From contig NZ_WWEN01000003.1 of the NCBI RefSeq assembly GCF_009857745.1, positions 682,001-746,000 of the forward strand: a DNA stretch of 64,000 nt, given 5' to 3'. The DNA comes from Thalassovita mangrovi. Its GTDB lineage: Bacteria; Pseudomonadota; Alphaproteobacteria; Rhodobacterales; Rhodobacteraceae. Of the stretch, positions 27,058-36,979 are shown in pieces (position 1 is the stretch's first letter; every line of letters begins with the position of its first letter). The notes beneath the pieces were generated by a model. That model made no database searches and had not been told where the DNA came from. It saw only the letters and a list, made by a program, of their open reading frames with translations. The position numbers and the translations under genes were made by a program.

Positions 27058-27435
27058 ATGACCGACCTGACACTGACCAAAACGCGCCTGTTCGAAGGGG
27101 TTTGGGAAGGCGTGCTGAGCAGCAGCGCGCAGTTTCGCATCCAGCCGCAGATCGAGGTGACCCATCTGGAAAAGCCGCTGTCCGGGGTGGAGCTGATCGA
27201 GGATGGCGAAAAGGACCATTGGGTGTTGCGGGTGCCGATCCCGGCCGAACTGCTGTCGGACGGGGTGCAGAGCTTCCTGATCCGCGATGCCGACAGCGGC
27301 GAGACGCTGGAAAGCTTTTCGATCCTCGCGGGCGAAGCTTTGGCCGACGATATCCGCGCCGAGATCACCCTGCTGCGCGAAGAGCTGGACATGCTCAAAC
27401 GCGCCTTCCGGCGCCATTGCCTGGAAACGATGTAG
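27058..27435 (+). CDS. Conserved hypothetical protein (125 aa)
   Basis: Small acidic protein of 125 residues, predicted beta-rich in the first 90 residues (RIQPQIEVTHLEKPLSGVEL, then WVLRVPIPAELL) with a helical C-terminus carrying EITLLREELDMLKRAFRRHC that could form a coiled coil. No family recognised. It lies 12 bp behind the 258-aa gene, so the two probably work together. The stop is followed by the ars promoter region. Confidence 0.7.
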   Translation: MTDLTLTKTRLFEGVWEGVLSSSAQFRIQPQIEVTHLEKPLSGVELIEDGEKDHWVLRVPIPAELLSDGVQSFLIRDADSGETLESFSILAGEALADDIRAEITLLREELDMLKRAFRRHCLETM

Positions 27436-27533
27436 GCGATTGTTTGTAGGGCCGCCCGGTCTGAAACCTGAAAGCACTGTCACAGAAGTTTCACCTTGCG
27501 GGGTGTAGTCTGCTGTTGCGTTCCGCCAGTCAT

Positions 27534-27557
27534 ATCCATATATCATGAATTATGGAT
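27534..27557. promoter_or_regulatory. 24-bp palindrome over the arsR start, probable ArsR operator
   Basis: Arms ATCCATA (27534-27540) and TATGGAT (27551-27557) enclose TCATGA at the exact centre; 10 of 12 base pairs match. It covers the arsR ATG at 27552. ArsR-family repressors bind such AT-rich dyads, so arsenite-relieved autorepression of the ars operon is likely. Confidence 0.7.
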
Positions 27558-27884
27558 AAAGAAAAAACACTCGCCGCTTTCGCCGCCCTGTCGCAGGCCA
27601 GCCGCCTGGATGCCTTCCGGCTTCTGGTGCAGGCCGGACCCAAGGGCATGGCCGCGGGCGAAATCTCGGACGCTTTGGGCGTGAAACAGAACACCATGTC
27701 GGCAAACCTGTCGGTGCTGTTCCAGGCCGGGCTGGTGCGCAATCTGCGCGAAGGCCGGTCGATCCGCTATTTCGCCGATATGGAGGGGCTGCGCGGGTTG
27801 CTGACCTTCCTGATGGAAGATTGCTGTGGCGGCGAACCCGATCTGTGCCGTCCGGTGCTGGATTCGATTGCCTGCGAGTGCTGA
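27552..27884 (+). CDS. arsR: ArsR-family arsenic-responsive repressor
   Basis: Winged-helix repressor of 110 residues that heads the ars operon. The recognition region is AGEISDALGVKQNTMSANLSVL, about residues 36-57 (given in part), and the wing follows. The C-terminus carries a Cys cluster (DCCGG at about 95-97, LC near 102 and CEC at the end), a plausible trivalent-arsenic site of the C-terminal type rather than the classical ELCVC site. The ATG lies inside the palindrome 27534-27557. arsC begins 10 bp after the stop. Confidence 0.92.
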   Translation: MDKEKTLAAFAALSQASRLDAFRLLVQAGPKGMAAGEISDALGVKQNTMSANLSVLFQAGLVRNLREGRSIRYFADMEGLRGLLTFLMEDCCGGEPDLCRPVLDSIACEC

Positions 27885-27894
27885 GAAAACTGTG

Positions 27895-28386
27895 ATGGAT
27901 GAAATGAAGAACATTCTGTTTCTGTGCACCGGAAATTCCGCCCGTTCGCTGATGGCCGAAGCGATCATGAAGCGCGAAGGCCGCGGGCGGTTCCGCGCCT
28001 ATTCCGCCGGGTCGCAGCCGGCGGATGCGCCCCATCCCTATACGACCGACCTGCTGAAGCGGCTCAATCACGGCACCGAAAGCGTGCGGACCAAGAGCTG
28101 GGACGAATTCGCCGGTGTCGGTGCGCCCGGGATGGATTTCGTGTTCACCGTCTGCGATCAGGCCGCGCAGGAGGTCTGCCCGGTTTGGCCCGGCCAGCCG
28201 ATGACCGCCCATTGGGGTGTGCCCGACCCGGTCAGGGCGGAAGGCAACGAGGCCGAGAAACGGCTGGCCTTCAGCGAAGCCTACCGGATGCTGAACAACA
28301 GGATTTCGATCTTCGTGAACTTGCCCTTCGAGGAGTTGGACAAGCTGAGCCTGCAGCACAGGTTGGACGAGATCGGCAAGGGCTGA
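27895..28386 (+). CDS. arsC: Arsenate reductase, low-molecular-weight phosphatase type (first copy)
   Basis: Reduces arsenate to arsenite using a Cys relay. The 163-residue protein has the P-loop LCTGNSARS (C-x5-R, about residues 10-18), the paired cysteines of CDQAAQEVCP (about 83-92) and DPV in the acid loop. This is the thioredoxin-linked or mycothiol-like branch, not the glutaredoxin type. ATG 27895 is preferred; ATG 27904 is possible. It is followed by a homologous copy at 28436, so the operon holds two of this type. Confidence 0.92.
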   Translation: MDEMKNILFLCTGNSARSLMAEAIMKREGRGRFRAYSAGSQPADAPHPYTTDLLKRLNHGTESVRTKSWDEFAGVGAPGMDFVFTVCDQAAQEVCPVWPGQPMTAHWGVPDPVRAEGNEAEKRLAFSEAYRMLNNRISIFVNLPFEELDKLSLQHRLDEIGKG

Positions 28387-28435
28387 ATGTCCCGGCAACG
28401 GGCGCGACATAATCAAGGACAACGGTGAGGACCTC

Positions 28436-28942
28436 ATGGCTGAGACCAAGAACGTGCTGTTTCTGTGCACGGGAAATTCCGCCCGCTCGGTTCTGGGCGA
28501 AGTATTGCTGAACGAATTGGGCGAGGGCCGGTTCCGGGCCTATTCGGCGGGATCGAAACCGACCGGGACGCCCAATCCCTTCGCGATCGAGCTTTTGGAC
28601 GGGCTGGGATACGACACCGGCTATGTCCGGTCGAAAAGCTGGGACGAATTCGCGGGTGAGGACGCGCCGGAGATGGATTACGTGATCACCGTCTGCGCCT
28701 CGGCGGCAGGGGAAACCTGCCCCTACTGGCCCGGCGCGCCGGTCGGCGCCCATTGGGGCATCCCCGATCCGGCAGGCGCCGGGGAAACGGATGAGGAAAA
28801 CCGCGAAGCCTTCCGCGTCGCCTACGCCCGGATGAAGCAGCGGGTCGAGGCCTTCCTGGCGCTGCCGCTGGAGGACATGGACCTGACTGAGCAGAAGGCG
28901 GCGTTGGCCAAGATCGGCACGGATTCGGAGGGCGCGGCATGA
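28436..28942 (+). CDS. arsC: Arsenate reductase, low-molecular-weight phosphatase type (second copy)
   Basis: A 168-residue paralogue of the preceding reductase. It has the same P-loop LCTGNSARS, a matching FRAYSAGS segment, KSWDEFAGEDAPEMDYV and a Cys pair in CASAAGETCP. The N-terminal identity is high and the C-terminal helix differs, which suggests an old duplication with possible change in substrate or reductant. GAGGACC precedes ATG 28436. Its stop overlaps the aquaporin start by 4 bp. Confidence 0.92.
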   Translation: MAETKNVLFLCTGNSARSVLGEVLLNELGEGRFRAYSAGSKPTGTPNPFAIELLDGLGYDTGYVRSKSWDEFAGEDAPEMDYVITVCASAAGETCPYWPGAPVGAHWGIPDPAGAGETDEENREAFRVAYARMKQRVEAFLALPLEDMDLTEQKAALAKIGTDSEGAA

Positions 28943-29628
28943 ACCAGGACCTGACACGCCGGTTGCTGGCCGAAGCCTTGGGCACGCTGCTGCTGGTCTG
29001 CACCGTGGTCGGGTCCGGCATCATGGCCGAAACCCTGACCGAGGACGTGGCGCTGGCGCTGCTGGGCAACACGATCCCGACCGGCGCGATCCTGGTGGTG
29101 CTGATCACTATCCTGGGGCCGATTTCGGGGGCGCATTTCAACCCCGCCGTTTCGCTGGTCATGGCGATCAAGGGCAATCTGAAATGGGTCGAATTCACTC
29201 CTTACGTGGTGGCGCAGGTCGTGGGCGCGGTGCTGGGCAGCGTGGTGGCCCACGCGATGTTCGCGCAGGAGCTGATCCAGGCCTCGACCCACTTGCGCAG
29301 CGGCGGGCCGCAATGGTTCGCCGAAGGGGTGGCCACGTTCGGGTTGCTGCTAACCATTCTGGGCGGCGTGCGCTACAAGGTCGAAGCGGTGGCGTGGCTG
29401 GTGGGGCTGTATATCACCGCCGCCTATTGGTTCACCGCCTCGACCTCCTTCGCCAACCCCGCCGTCACCATCGGGCGGGCCTTCACCGACACGTTTTCGG
29501 GCATCTACCCGGCCCATGTGCCGGGCTTCATCGCGGCGCAGATCATCGGCGCTTTGATCGGTCTTGGCGTCGGCGCGATCCTGTTCGTGCCCGACCGCGA
29601 TCCCGTCAGCGGAAGGAAAGCCGCATGA
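28939..29628 (+). CDS. aqpS: AqpS-type aquaglyceroporin, arsenite channel
   Basis: MIP-family channel of 229 residues with six hydrophobic segments and two NPA boxes, HFNPAVSL (about 67-74) and FANPAVTI (about 173-180). In Sinorhizobium the ars-operon AqpS takes the place of an ArsB pump and lets arsenite leave down its gradient after arsenate reduction; the same role is inferred here from position between two arsC genes. Start and stop overlap the neighbours by ATGA, showing tight coupling. No arsB or acr3 is present in the window. Confidence 0.92.
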   Translation: MNQDLTRRLLAEALGTLLLVCTVVGSGIMAETLTEDVALALLGNTIPTGAILVVLITILGPISGAHFNPAVSLVMAIKGNLKWVEFTPYVVAQVVGAVLGSVVAHAMFAQELIQASTHLRSGGPQWFAEGVATFGLLLTILGGVRYKVEAVAWLVGLYITAAYWFTASTSFANPAVTIGRAFTDTFSGIYPAHVPGFIAAQIIGALIGLGVGAILFVPDRDPVSGRKAA

Positions 29629-30047
29629 GCGTCGTCATCCATCACAACCCGGCCTGCGGCACGTCGCGCAACGTTCTCGATATCATCCGCAAGGCGGGCT
29701 ACGATCCGGTGGTGATCGAATACCTCGAAACTGGCTGGACCCGGCCGCAATTGCTGGCGCTGTTCGCCGCCGCCGATTTGACCCCGCGCCAGGCGCTGCG
29801 CACCACCAAATCGCCCGCCGAGGAACTGGGCCTGCTGGACCCCACGGTGCCCGACGAGGTACTGCTGGATCACATGCTGGACCACCCGGTTCTGGTGAAC
29901 CGCCCCATCGTCTGCACGCCCAGGGGCGTCAGGCTGTGCCGCCCGTCCGAGGTGGTGCTGGACCTTCTGGACAACTGGCCCGAAGGCCCGCTTTACAAGG
30001 AAGACGGCCAGATGATTTTGAACGAAAACGGAGACCGCGTTGACTGA
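29625..30047 (+). CDS. arsC: Arsenate reductase, glutaredoxin type
   Basis: A 140-residue ArsC of the R773 class, with a thioredoxin-like fold unrelated to the two upstream reductases. The active site [12 protein letters not shown] (about residues 6-17) holds the catalytic Cys, and the [11 protein letters not shown] and [10 protein letters not shown] segments are family hallmarks, with Arg residues that bind arsenate. It uses glutathione and glutaredoxin. The ATG overlaps the aqpS stop, and arsH begins inside its last codons. Confidence 0.94.
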   Translation: MSVVIHHNPACGTSRNVLDIIRKAGYDPVVIEYLETGWTRPQLLALFAAADLTPRQALRTTKSPAEELGLLDPTVPDEVLLDHMLDHPVLVNRPIVCTPRGVRLCRPSEVVLDLLDNWPEGPLYKEDGQMILNENGDRVD

Positions 30048-30756
30048 CACGCCGAATATCGAAGAGCAAAGCTTCGCCCCGATTGATGAAAACAGCCTGT
30101 TCCCGACCGAGCGCGCCACGCACAAGCCGCGCATCCTGCTGCTCTACGGATCGCTGCGCGAACGGTCCTATTCCCGGCTGATGGTCGAGGAAGCGGCGCG
30201 CATCCTGGAACGGTTCGGCTGCGAGACGAAGATTTTTAATCCCTCCGGCCTGCCGCTGCCCGACGACGAACCTGCCGATCACCCCAAGGTGCAGGAATTG
30301 CGCGACATGGTGATGTGGTCCGAGGGCATGGTCTGGTGTTCGCCCGAACGCCACGGCGCGATGACCGGGATCATGAAGGCGCAGATCGACTGGATTCCTC
30401 TGGCGCCCATCGGCGGTATCCGCCCGACGCAGGGCAAGACGCTGGCCGTGATGCAGGTCTGCGGCGGATCGCAAAGCTTCAACGCGGTGAACCAGATGCG
30501 CATCCTCGGCCGCTGGATGCGGATGATCACCATCCCGAACCAATCCTCGGTCCCCAAGGCGTTCCACGAATTCGACGACGATGGCCGGATGCTGCCCAGC
30601 CCGTTATACAACCGCGTGGTGGACGTGATGGAGGAGCTGGTGAAATTCACCCTGCTGACCCGTAGCCAGTCGTCCTATCTGACCGATCGCTATTCGGAGC
30701 GGGTGGAGAGCCTGGAAGAGCTGTCGAAACGGGTGAACATGAAATCCGCGACCTGA
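30040..30756 (+). CDS. arsH: ArsH, NADPH-dependent FMN reductase
   Basis: Flavoprotein of 238 residues that oxidises trivalent organoarsenicals and shows NADPH:FMN reductase activity in studied ArsH proteins. The family signatures [14 protein letters not shown] (about 33-46), [22 protein letters not shown] and [13 protein letters not shown] are present. Translation appears to begin at TTG 30040, which overlaps the arsC stop by 8 bp with GGAG upstream; no ATG fits. It ends the ars operon. Confidence 0.94.
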   Translation: MTDTPNIEEQSFAPIDENSLFPTERATHKPRILLLYGSLRERSYSRLMVEEAARILERFGCETKIFNPSGLPLPDDEPADHPKVQELRDMVMWSEGMVWCSPERHGAMTGIMKAQIDWIPLAPIGGIRPTQGKTLAVMQVCGGSQSFNAVNQMRILGRWMRMITIPNQSSVPKAFHEFDDDGRMLPSPLYNRVVDVMEELVKFTLLTRSQSSYLTDRYSERVESLEELSKRVNMKSAT

Positions 30757-30782
30757 GCGCGGGTTTCTGTTAACCTCGATTC

Positions 30783-31085
30783 ATGATTACAGAGATCGTG
30801 ACATTCGACCTGCCCGAGGGCATGAGCCGCGAAGAGGTCCTGGCCAAATACGAGGCCACGCTGCCGCGTTGGCGCGCCAACCCGGACCTCATTCGCAAGA
30901 CCTATCTCTACGATCCCGCCGGCAATCGCGGCGGCGGGATTTACCTGTGGCCCTCGGTAGAGGCTGCGAAGGCGGCGCATGACGCCGACTGGTGCAGGCT
31001 GGCCGAGGAAACCTATGGCAGCGCGCCGCGTTTCGATTATTTCGAGACGCCGCTGATCGTGGAAAACGTCGTGGAAGCGGATTGA
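30783..31085 (+). CDS. YdhR-like small monooxygenase-fold protein
   Basis: A 100-residue dimeric alpha-beta barrel type protein resembling YdhR-family putative monooxygenases. Seen features are EIVTFDLPEGMSREE at the N-terminus, YLYDPAGNRGGGIYLW in the middle, and the C-terminal FDYFETPLIVENV. It begins 26 bp after arsH and could be read on the same transcript, but a role in arsenic resistance is not implied by the sequence. Function is unknown. Confidence 0.72.
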   Translation: MITEIVTFDLPEGMSREEVLAKYEATLPRWRANPDLIRKTYLYDPAGNRGGGIYLWPSVEAAKAAHDADWCRLAEETYGSAPRFDYFETPLIVENVVEAD

Positions 31086-31090
31086 GGCCG

Positions 31091-31133
31091 CGCCCGGCGC
31101 GCGCCGGGCGATCCCCCGCCCGCGCGGGCGGGG
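31091..31133. repeat. Paired GC palindromes (copy B)
   Basis: A perfect 20-bp palindrome (31091-31110, core GGCGCGCGCC) is followed after 3 nt by another (31114-31133, core CCCGCGCGGG). The first 20-mer is identical to 33290-33309. The pair sits 5 bp after the YdhR-like gene and probably ends its transcript. Confidence 0.7.
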
Positions 31134-31174
31134 ATGCCGCACCGCCGCTAACCCTTACGCTGCGTTTGGGATGA

Positions 31175-33250
<2,076 letters not shown>

Positions 33251-33266
33251 GGCGAGGGGCAGGGTG

Positions 33267-33309
33267 ACCCGACCGCGCGGTCGGGTCGTCGCCCGGCGCG
33301 CGCCGGGCG
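33267..33309. repeat. Paired GC palindromes (copy C)
   Basis: A perfect 20-bp palindrome (33267-33286, core GACCGCGCGGTC) and, after 3 nt, a second (33290-33309) that is identical to the 20-mer at 31091-31110. It lies between the convergent FadH-like and ABM genes and is a likely bidirectional terminator. Confidence 0.7.
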
Positions 33310-33321
33310 GTCCCTGACGGG

Positions 33322-33660
33322 TTAGGCCGACGCGCTGTCCTTCGGCGCCTGATCCCGGTCCGTCATCCCGTAATCGCGCAGCACCTGCACCACTTTCAGC
33401 CGGTAATCGGCAAAGATGCCGGCGCGGCCCTTGGCCTGCGCCACGCGGTGCTCGGCCAGGTTGCGCCAGGTCTGCACCGCCTCTTCATCGCGGAAGAAGG
33501 ACAGCGACAGCAGCTTGTCGGGATCGTTCAGGCTTTGGAACCGTTCGACCGAGATGAAGCCGTCGACCTGTTCCAGCAGCGGCTTCAGGTCGGCGGCGAT
33601 GTCGAGGTATTCGGGCTTGCGCCCCTCGGCGATGTGGACTTCGAAAATGATCGCGATCAT
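33322..33660 (-). CDS. Antibiotic-biosynthesis-monooxygenase (ABM) domain protein
   Basis: A 112-residue ABM-fold protein with the ferredoxin-like pattern: IAIIFEVHIAEGRKPEYLD, VDGFISVERFQSL, LLSLSFFRDEEAVQTWRNL, and HRVAQAKGR, typical of small heme-degrading or cofactor-free monooxygenases. The activity is not known. Its start overlaps the NIPSNAP gene stop (ATGA), so the two are one unit transcribed toward the FadH-like gene. Confidence 0.85.
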   Translation of the reverse strand: MIAIIFEVHIAEGRKPEYLDIAADLKPLLEQVDGFISVERFQSLNDPDKLLSLSFFRDEEAVQTWRNLAEHRVAQAKGRAGIFADYRLKVVQVLRDYGMTDRDQAPKDSASA

Positions 33661-33980
33661 GGCTGTTCTCCGTGCGGGGTTGAGGCCAGTTTGAAAAAGC
33701 AGCGGTCTTCGCGCAACAGGAAGCCTTCGCGTTGGGCGAATTCATAATTTTCCCGCCCCAGCGGATCGGCGGCCAGCCGGGTGCGGTAGGATTCGTAATC
33801 GGCAAGGCTGGGGATGTTGTAGATGCCATAGGCGAGCGTCGTCGATCCTTCGTGCGGGGCGTAATAGCCGATCAGTTCGGCGCCGTTGCGCGGGATCGCC
33901 TGGCCCCAGTTGCGGGCATAGGTTTCGAATTGGGCCTTCTTGGTCGGGTCGATCTGGTAGCGGATGATGCAGGTCAGCAT
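33657..33980 (-). CDS. NIPSNAP family protein
   Basis: A 107-residue NIPSNAP-type protein, also of the dimeric alpha-beta barrel fold. It shows IRYQIDPTKKAQFETYARNW, IPRNGAELIGYYAPHEG and YGIYNIPSLADYESYR, close to family patterns. It is translated ahead of the ABM gene. It is divergent from the helix-turn-helix gene at 34055, 74 bp away, which is a likely regulator of this pair. The function is unknown. Confidence 0.85.
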   Translation of the reverse strand: MLTCIIRYQIDPTKKAQFETYARNWGQAIPRNGAELIGYYAPHEGSTTLAYGIYNIPSLADYESYRTRLAADPLGRENYEFAQREGFLLREDRCFFKLASTPHGEQP

Positions 33981-34054
33981 TTGCGGTCTCCTTTGTCGTG
34001 ACAGCCGACCTATAGCGGCTTGCCCGAACGCAATGCTTCGGCCATGATCGAACT

Positions 34055-34747
34055 ATGAAAGAAGGTCCCGATATCGCCCGCATCGCCGCTTTGATCGGCG
34101 ATCCCGCCCGCGCCAATATCCTGACCGCGCTGATGGCGGGCAAGGCGCTGACCGCCAGCGAATTGGCGCAGGAGGCGGGGGTCAGCCTGCAGACGGCCTC
34201 GGCCCATCTGGCCAAGCTGGACCAGGGTGGACTGATCGCCATGCGCAAATCGGGGCGGCACAAATATTTCCGGCTGGCGGGGGACGAGGTCGCCGGGGTG
34301 CTTGAGGCGCTGATGGGGCTGGCGGCCGGTACCGGGCATCTGCGCACGCGGACCGGGCCGCGCGACGCAGCGATGCGCCGGGCGCGGGTATGCTACAACC
34401 ATCTGGCCGGGGAAATGGGCGTGCGGATGTATGCCGCGATGCTGGATCGCGGATACCTGCGGCAGGAGGGCGAGGCGCTGGCGCTGACCCCGGCGGGGGC
34501 GGATTTCGTCGCCTCGCTGGGGATCGACTTGGGCGCACTGCCGCGCAGCAAGGCGCCGCTATGCCGCGAATGCCTGGATTGGAGCGCACGGCAATCGCAT
34601 CTGGCCGGGCAGCTGGGCCGGGCTATGTTGAGCCATTTCATCGCCCAGGGCTGGGCCCGGCGGGAGGAGGGCAGCCGGGTGGTCCGGTTCGGCCCGGCGG
34701 GCGAGGCCGCCTTCGACAGGTTGTTCGGCGCGGCGGAACCGGCCTGA
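34055..34747 (+). CDS. ArsR-type winged-helix transcriptional regulator
   Basis: A 230-residue regulator with an N-terminal ArsR-type winged helix (TASELAQEAGVSLQTASAHL, about residues 33-52, and a wing near 68) and a longer C-terminal domain with two further helical repeats and Cys residues (CREC near 170). It lacks an obvious metal site at the helix. It is divergent from the NIPSNAP-ABM unit, which it probably controls. The AEC transporter follows after 62 bp on the same strand. Confidence 0.85.
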   Translation: MKEGPDIARIAALIGDPARANILTALMAGKALTASELAQEAGVSLQTASAHLAKLDQGGLIAMRKSGRHKYFRLAGDEVAGVLEALMGLAAGTGHLRTRTGPRDAAMRRARVCYNHLAGEMGVRMYAAMLDRGYLRQEGEALALTPAGADFVASLGIDLGALPRSKAPLCRECLDWSARQSHLAGQLGRAMLSHFIAQGWARREEGSRVVRFGPAGEAAFDRLFGAAEPA

Positions 34748-34809
34748 GCCCGGGCGCTTTGCCCTTGTTCGCGCCCGGCCCGCGCCGTTAGATGCCAACA
34801 GGGGGCATC

Positions 34810-35718
34810 ATGGTTTTCATCTCGATCCTTTTGGGGCTGTTGCCCAGTTTCCTGATGGTGGTTCTGGGCGGTCTGATCCGCAACCGTCTGCCGGTGAGCG
34901 CCTGGCAGGGGCTGGACCGGCTGAATTTCGAAATCCTGTTCCCGGCGCTGATTTTCGTCGCGGCCTCCAGCCGCCCGATCGCGGTGCGGGATATGGCCAG
35001 CATCGGGCCGGCGGTCTGGGCGATCCTGCTGTTCGCGCTGTCGCTGGGATACCTGGCGCGGCGGTTCGGGCCTGACAGTTTCCGCGATTTCGCCGGCGCC
35101 TGGCAGACCGCGTGGCGGTTCAACACGGCGCTTGGTTTCGTCGCGGTGGAAACGCTGAGCCCGGCACCGGTGGGCGAATTGGCGGTGGCGGTGGGGCTGG
35201 CGATCCCGATGGCCAATGTCTTTGCCGTCACCGCCCTGTCGCGCGGTAGCGGCGATCTGCGGCAAACCGTGCTGAAGGTGGCGAGTAATCCGTTCCTTCT
35301 TGCCTCGGTCTCCGGCGTGTTGGTGGGGGTGAGCGGCATCACGATCCCGGCCCCGGTGATCGCGCCGTTGGAAATGCTGTCGCGCGCGGCGATCCCGGTG
35401 GCGTTGATTTCCGTTGGCGCAACAATGAACTGGGGCGCGCTGGCGCGGCTGAACCGGTTCAGCGGTATCATCGTGGCAACCAAGCTGATCGCCGCGCCCG
35501 CCGCCGCCCTGACCCTGTGCCTGATCCTGCAGCCGGGCGAGGCGGTGGCGCGGACGCTGGTTCTGTTCGCGGCGCTGCCCACGGCGTCGGCGGCGCATGT
35601 GCTGGCGGCAGGCTTCGGGGCCGACCGGGAACTGGCGGCGACGCTGGTGGCGCAGTCGACACTGCTGGCGGCGGCGACCCTGCCGCTGTGGATCACCGCG
35701 ATTGCGCTGGTGTTTTAA
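34810..35718 (+). CDS. AEC family transporter (second copy in window)
   Basis: Ten-helix membrane carrier of 302 residues, related to the AEC protein at 13073. The N-terminus VFISILLGLLPSFLMVVLGG forms the first helix. ATG 34810 is preceded by GGGGG at good spacing; ATG 34792 would add six residues. It may share a transcript with the regulator at 34055, which would link the transported compound to the ABM/NIPSNAP genes, but this is inference. Confidence 0.87.
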   Translation: MVFISILLGLLPSFLMVVLGGLIRNRLPVSAWQGLDRLNFEILFPALIFVAASSRPIAVRDMASIGPAVWAILLFALSLGYLARRFGPDSFRDFAGAWQTAWRFNTALGFVAVETLSPAPVGELAVAVGLAIPMANVFAVTALSRGSGDLRQTVLKVASNPFLLASVSGVLVGVSGITIPAPVIAPLEMLSRAAIPVALISVGATMNWGALARLNRFSGIIVATKLIAAPAAALTLCLILQPGEAVARTLVLFAALPTASAAHVLAAGFGADRELAATLVAQSTLLAAATLPLWITAIALVF

Positions 35719-35811
35719 GGCGTCGCATCCTGAAGCGGACAGGGGGCAGTCCCCGGGCCACCCCATCCACCGCCGCATTGTTTCGTCGTTTCCGTGTCAT
35801 TAACGATCCCC

Positions 35812-35831
35812 GACAATACCGCGATATTGTC
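35812..35831. promoter_or_regulatory. 20-bp inverted repeat upstream of the LysR gene
   Basis: GACAATACCGCGATATTGTC matches in 9 of 10 base pairs and lies 75 bp upstream of the LysR-type start codon. It contains the T-N11-A layout expected of a LysR-type site and suggests autoregulation. Confidence 0.6.
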
Positions 35832-35906
35832 CTGCGCCTGCCCCAGTGCTGCCCGATTTCACCCCGATACAGGATCGCAAGAGCAGAACACGTGAAGGGT
35901 AAGAAC

Positions 35907-36812
35907 ATGGACCGCCTGACTGAAATGGAAGCTTTCGCCACCGTTGTGGATCAAGGTGGGTTCACCGATGCCGCCAAGAAGATGGGTATTTCCAAATCGG
36001 CCGTGTCGAAACATGTGTCCAGCCTTGAGGCCCGCCTTGGCGCCCGCTTGCTGAACCGCACCACCCGCCGCGTCAGCCCGACCGAAATCGGCCTGGCCTA
36101 TTACGACCGCGCCCGCCGGGTGCTGACTGATGCGGGCGAAGCCGACGCGCTGGTCACCTCGATGCAATCGGCGCCCTCGGGTCTACTGCGGATCAGCGTC
36201 GCCACCGATTTCGGCGTCAATCACCTGTCGCCGATCCTGGGCGATTTCCTGTCCGATTTCCCCGACATCACCGTCAACATGGTGCTGAACAACCGCTACG
36301 TGGAACTGATCAGCGAAGGTTTCGACATGGCGATCCGCATCGGCGAGCTGGAAGACAGCACCCTGCGCGCCCGCAAGCTGACCGAAACCACCAAGCGGAT
36401 GATCGCCGCGCCCGGCTATTTCGAAAAATACGGCCGGCCGCAGAAGATCGACGATCTGAACGAACACAAGCTGCTGCATTATTCCAACCAGTCGAACGGC
36501 AATGTCTGGAAACTGACCGCGCCGTCGGGCGAAAAGCGCCAAGTGCGCACCGCCGGCTGGCTGAGCGTCAATGACGGCCAGTCGCTGCTGAACGCCGCCG
36601 TGGCCGGGCTGGGCATCGCCTATCTGCCCAGCTATCTGTATGCCGACGCGATGAAGCAGGGCCTGGTCGAGGATGTGATCCCCGAGCTGCCGATGGAAAC
36701 CCAGGGCATCTATGCGGTCTACCCGCCGGGCCGTTTCACCCAGCCCAAGGTCCGCGCCTTCATCGATTTCCTGGCCCATGCCTTCGCCGATACCGGCCCG
36801 ACAGATTGGTAA
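35907..36812 (+). CDS. LysR-family transcriptional regulator
   Basis: A 301-residue LysR-type regulator with an N-terminal winged helix (FTDAAKKMGISKSAVSKHV, about residues 19-37) and a periplasmic-binding-like effector domain (about 90-295). It belongs to the branch with MDRLTEMEAFATVV N-termini that often control nearby transport or redox genes. The start ATG 35907 lies behind GAAGGG. An inverted repeat lies 75 bp upstream, and a strong terminator follows. The target gene is not evident. Confidence 0.9.
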   Translation: MDRLTEMEAFATVVDQGGFTDAAKKMGISKSAVSKHVSSLEARLGARLLNRTTRRVSPTEIGLAYYDRARRVLTDAGEADALVTSMQSAPSGLLRISVATDFGVNHLSPILGDFLSDFPDITVNMVLNNRYVELISEGFDMAIRIGELEDSTLRARKLTETTKRMIAAPGYFEKYGRPQKIDDLNEHKLLHYSNQSNGNVWKLTAPSGEKRQVRTAGWLSVNDGQSLLNAAVAGLGIAYLPSYLYADAMKQGLVEDVIPELPMETQGIYAVYPPGRFTQPKVRAFIDFLAHAFADTGPTDW

Positions 36813-36845
36813 GTTTTCCCCCCGCGTTTTCCAAGCGCCCCTCTG

Positions 36846-36873
36846 CCCCGGCTTCGGCCGGGGTTTTTCTTTG
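36846..36873 (+). terminator. Intrinsic terminator after the LysR gene
   Basis: CCCCGGC pairs with GCCGGGG across a TTCG tetraloop and is followed by TTTTTCTTT. Confidence 0.85.
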
Positions 36874-36913
36874 GGGGGATGAAGCGTGGTGGTTGGCGAT
36901 GATCCCGAACGGC

Positions 36914-36955
36914 AAAGGGCGCCCGTCGGGGCGCCCATCAAGGCCGGTTGGCCTT
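36914..36955 (-). terminator. Stem-loops downstream of the cytochrome c gene
   Basis: Read on the minus strand, an AAGGCC/GGCCTT stem (36940-36955) is followed by a GGGCGCC/GGCGCCC stem and TTT. They lie just past the cytochrome c stop at 36980. Confidence 0.5.
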
Positions 36956-36979
36956 CTCTCTACGCGAATGAGCCGGGGA

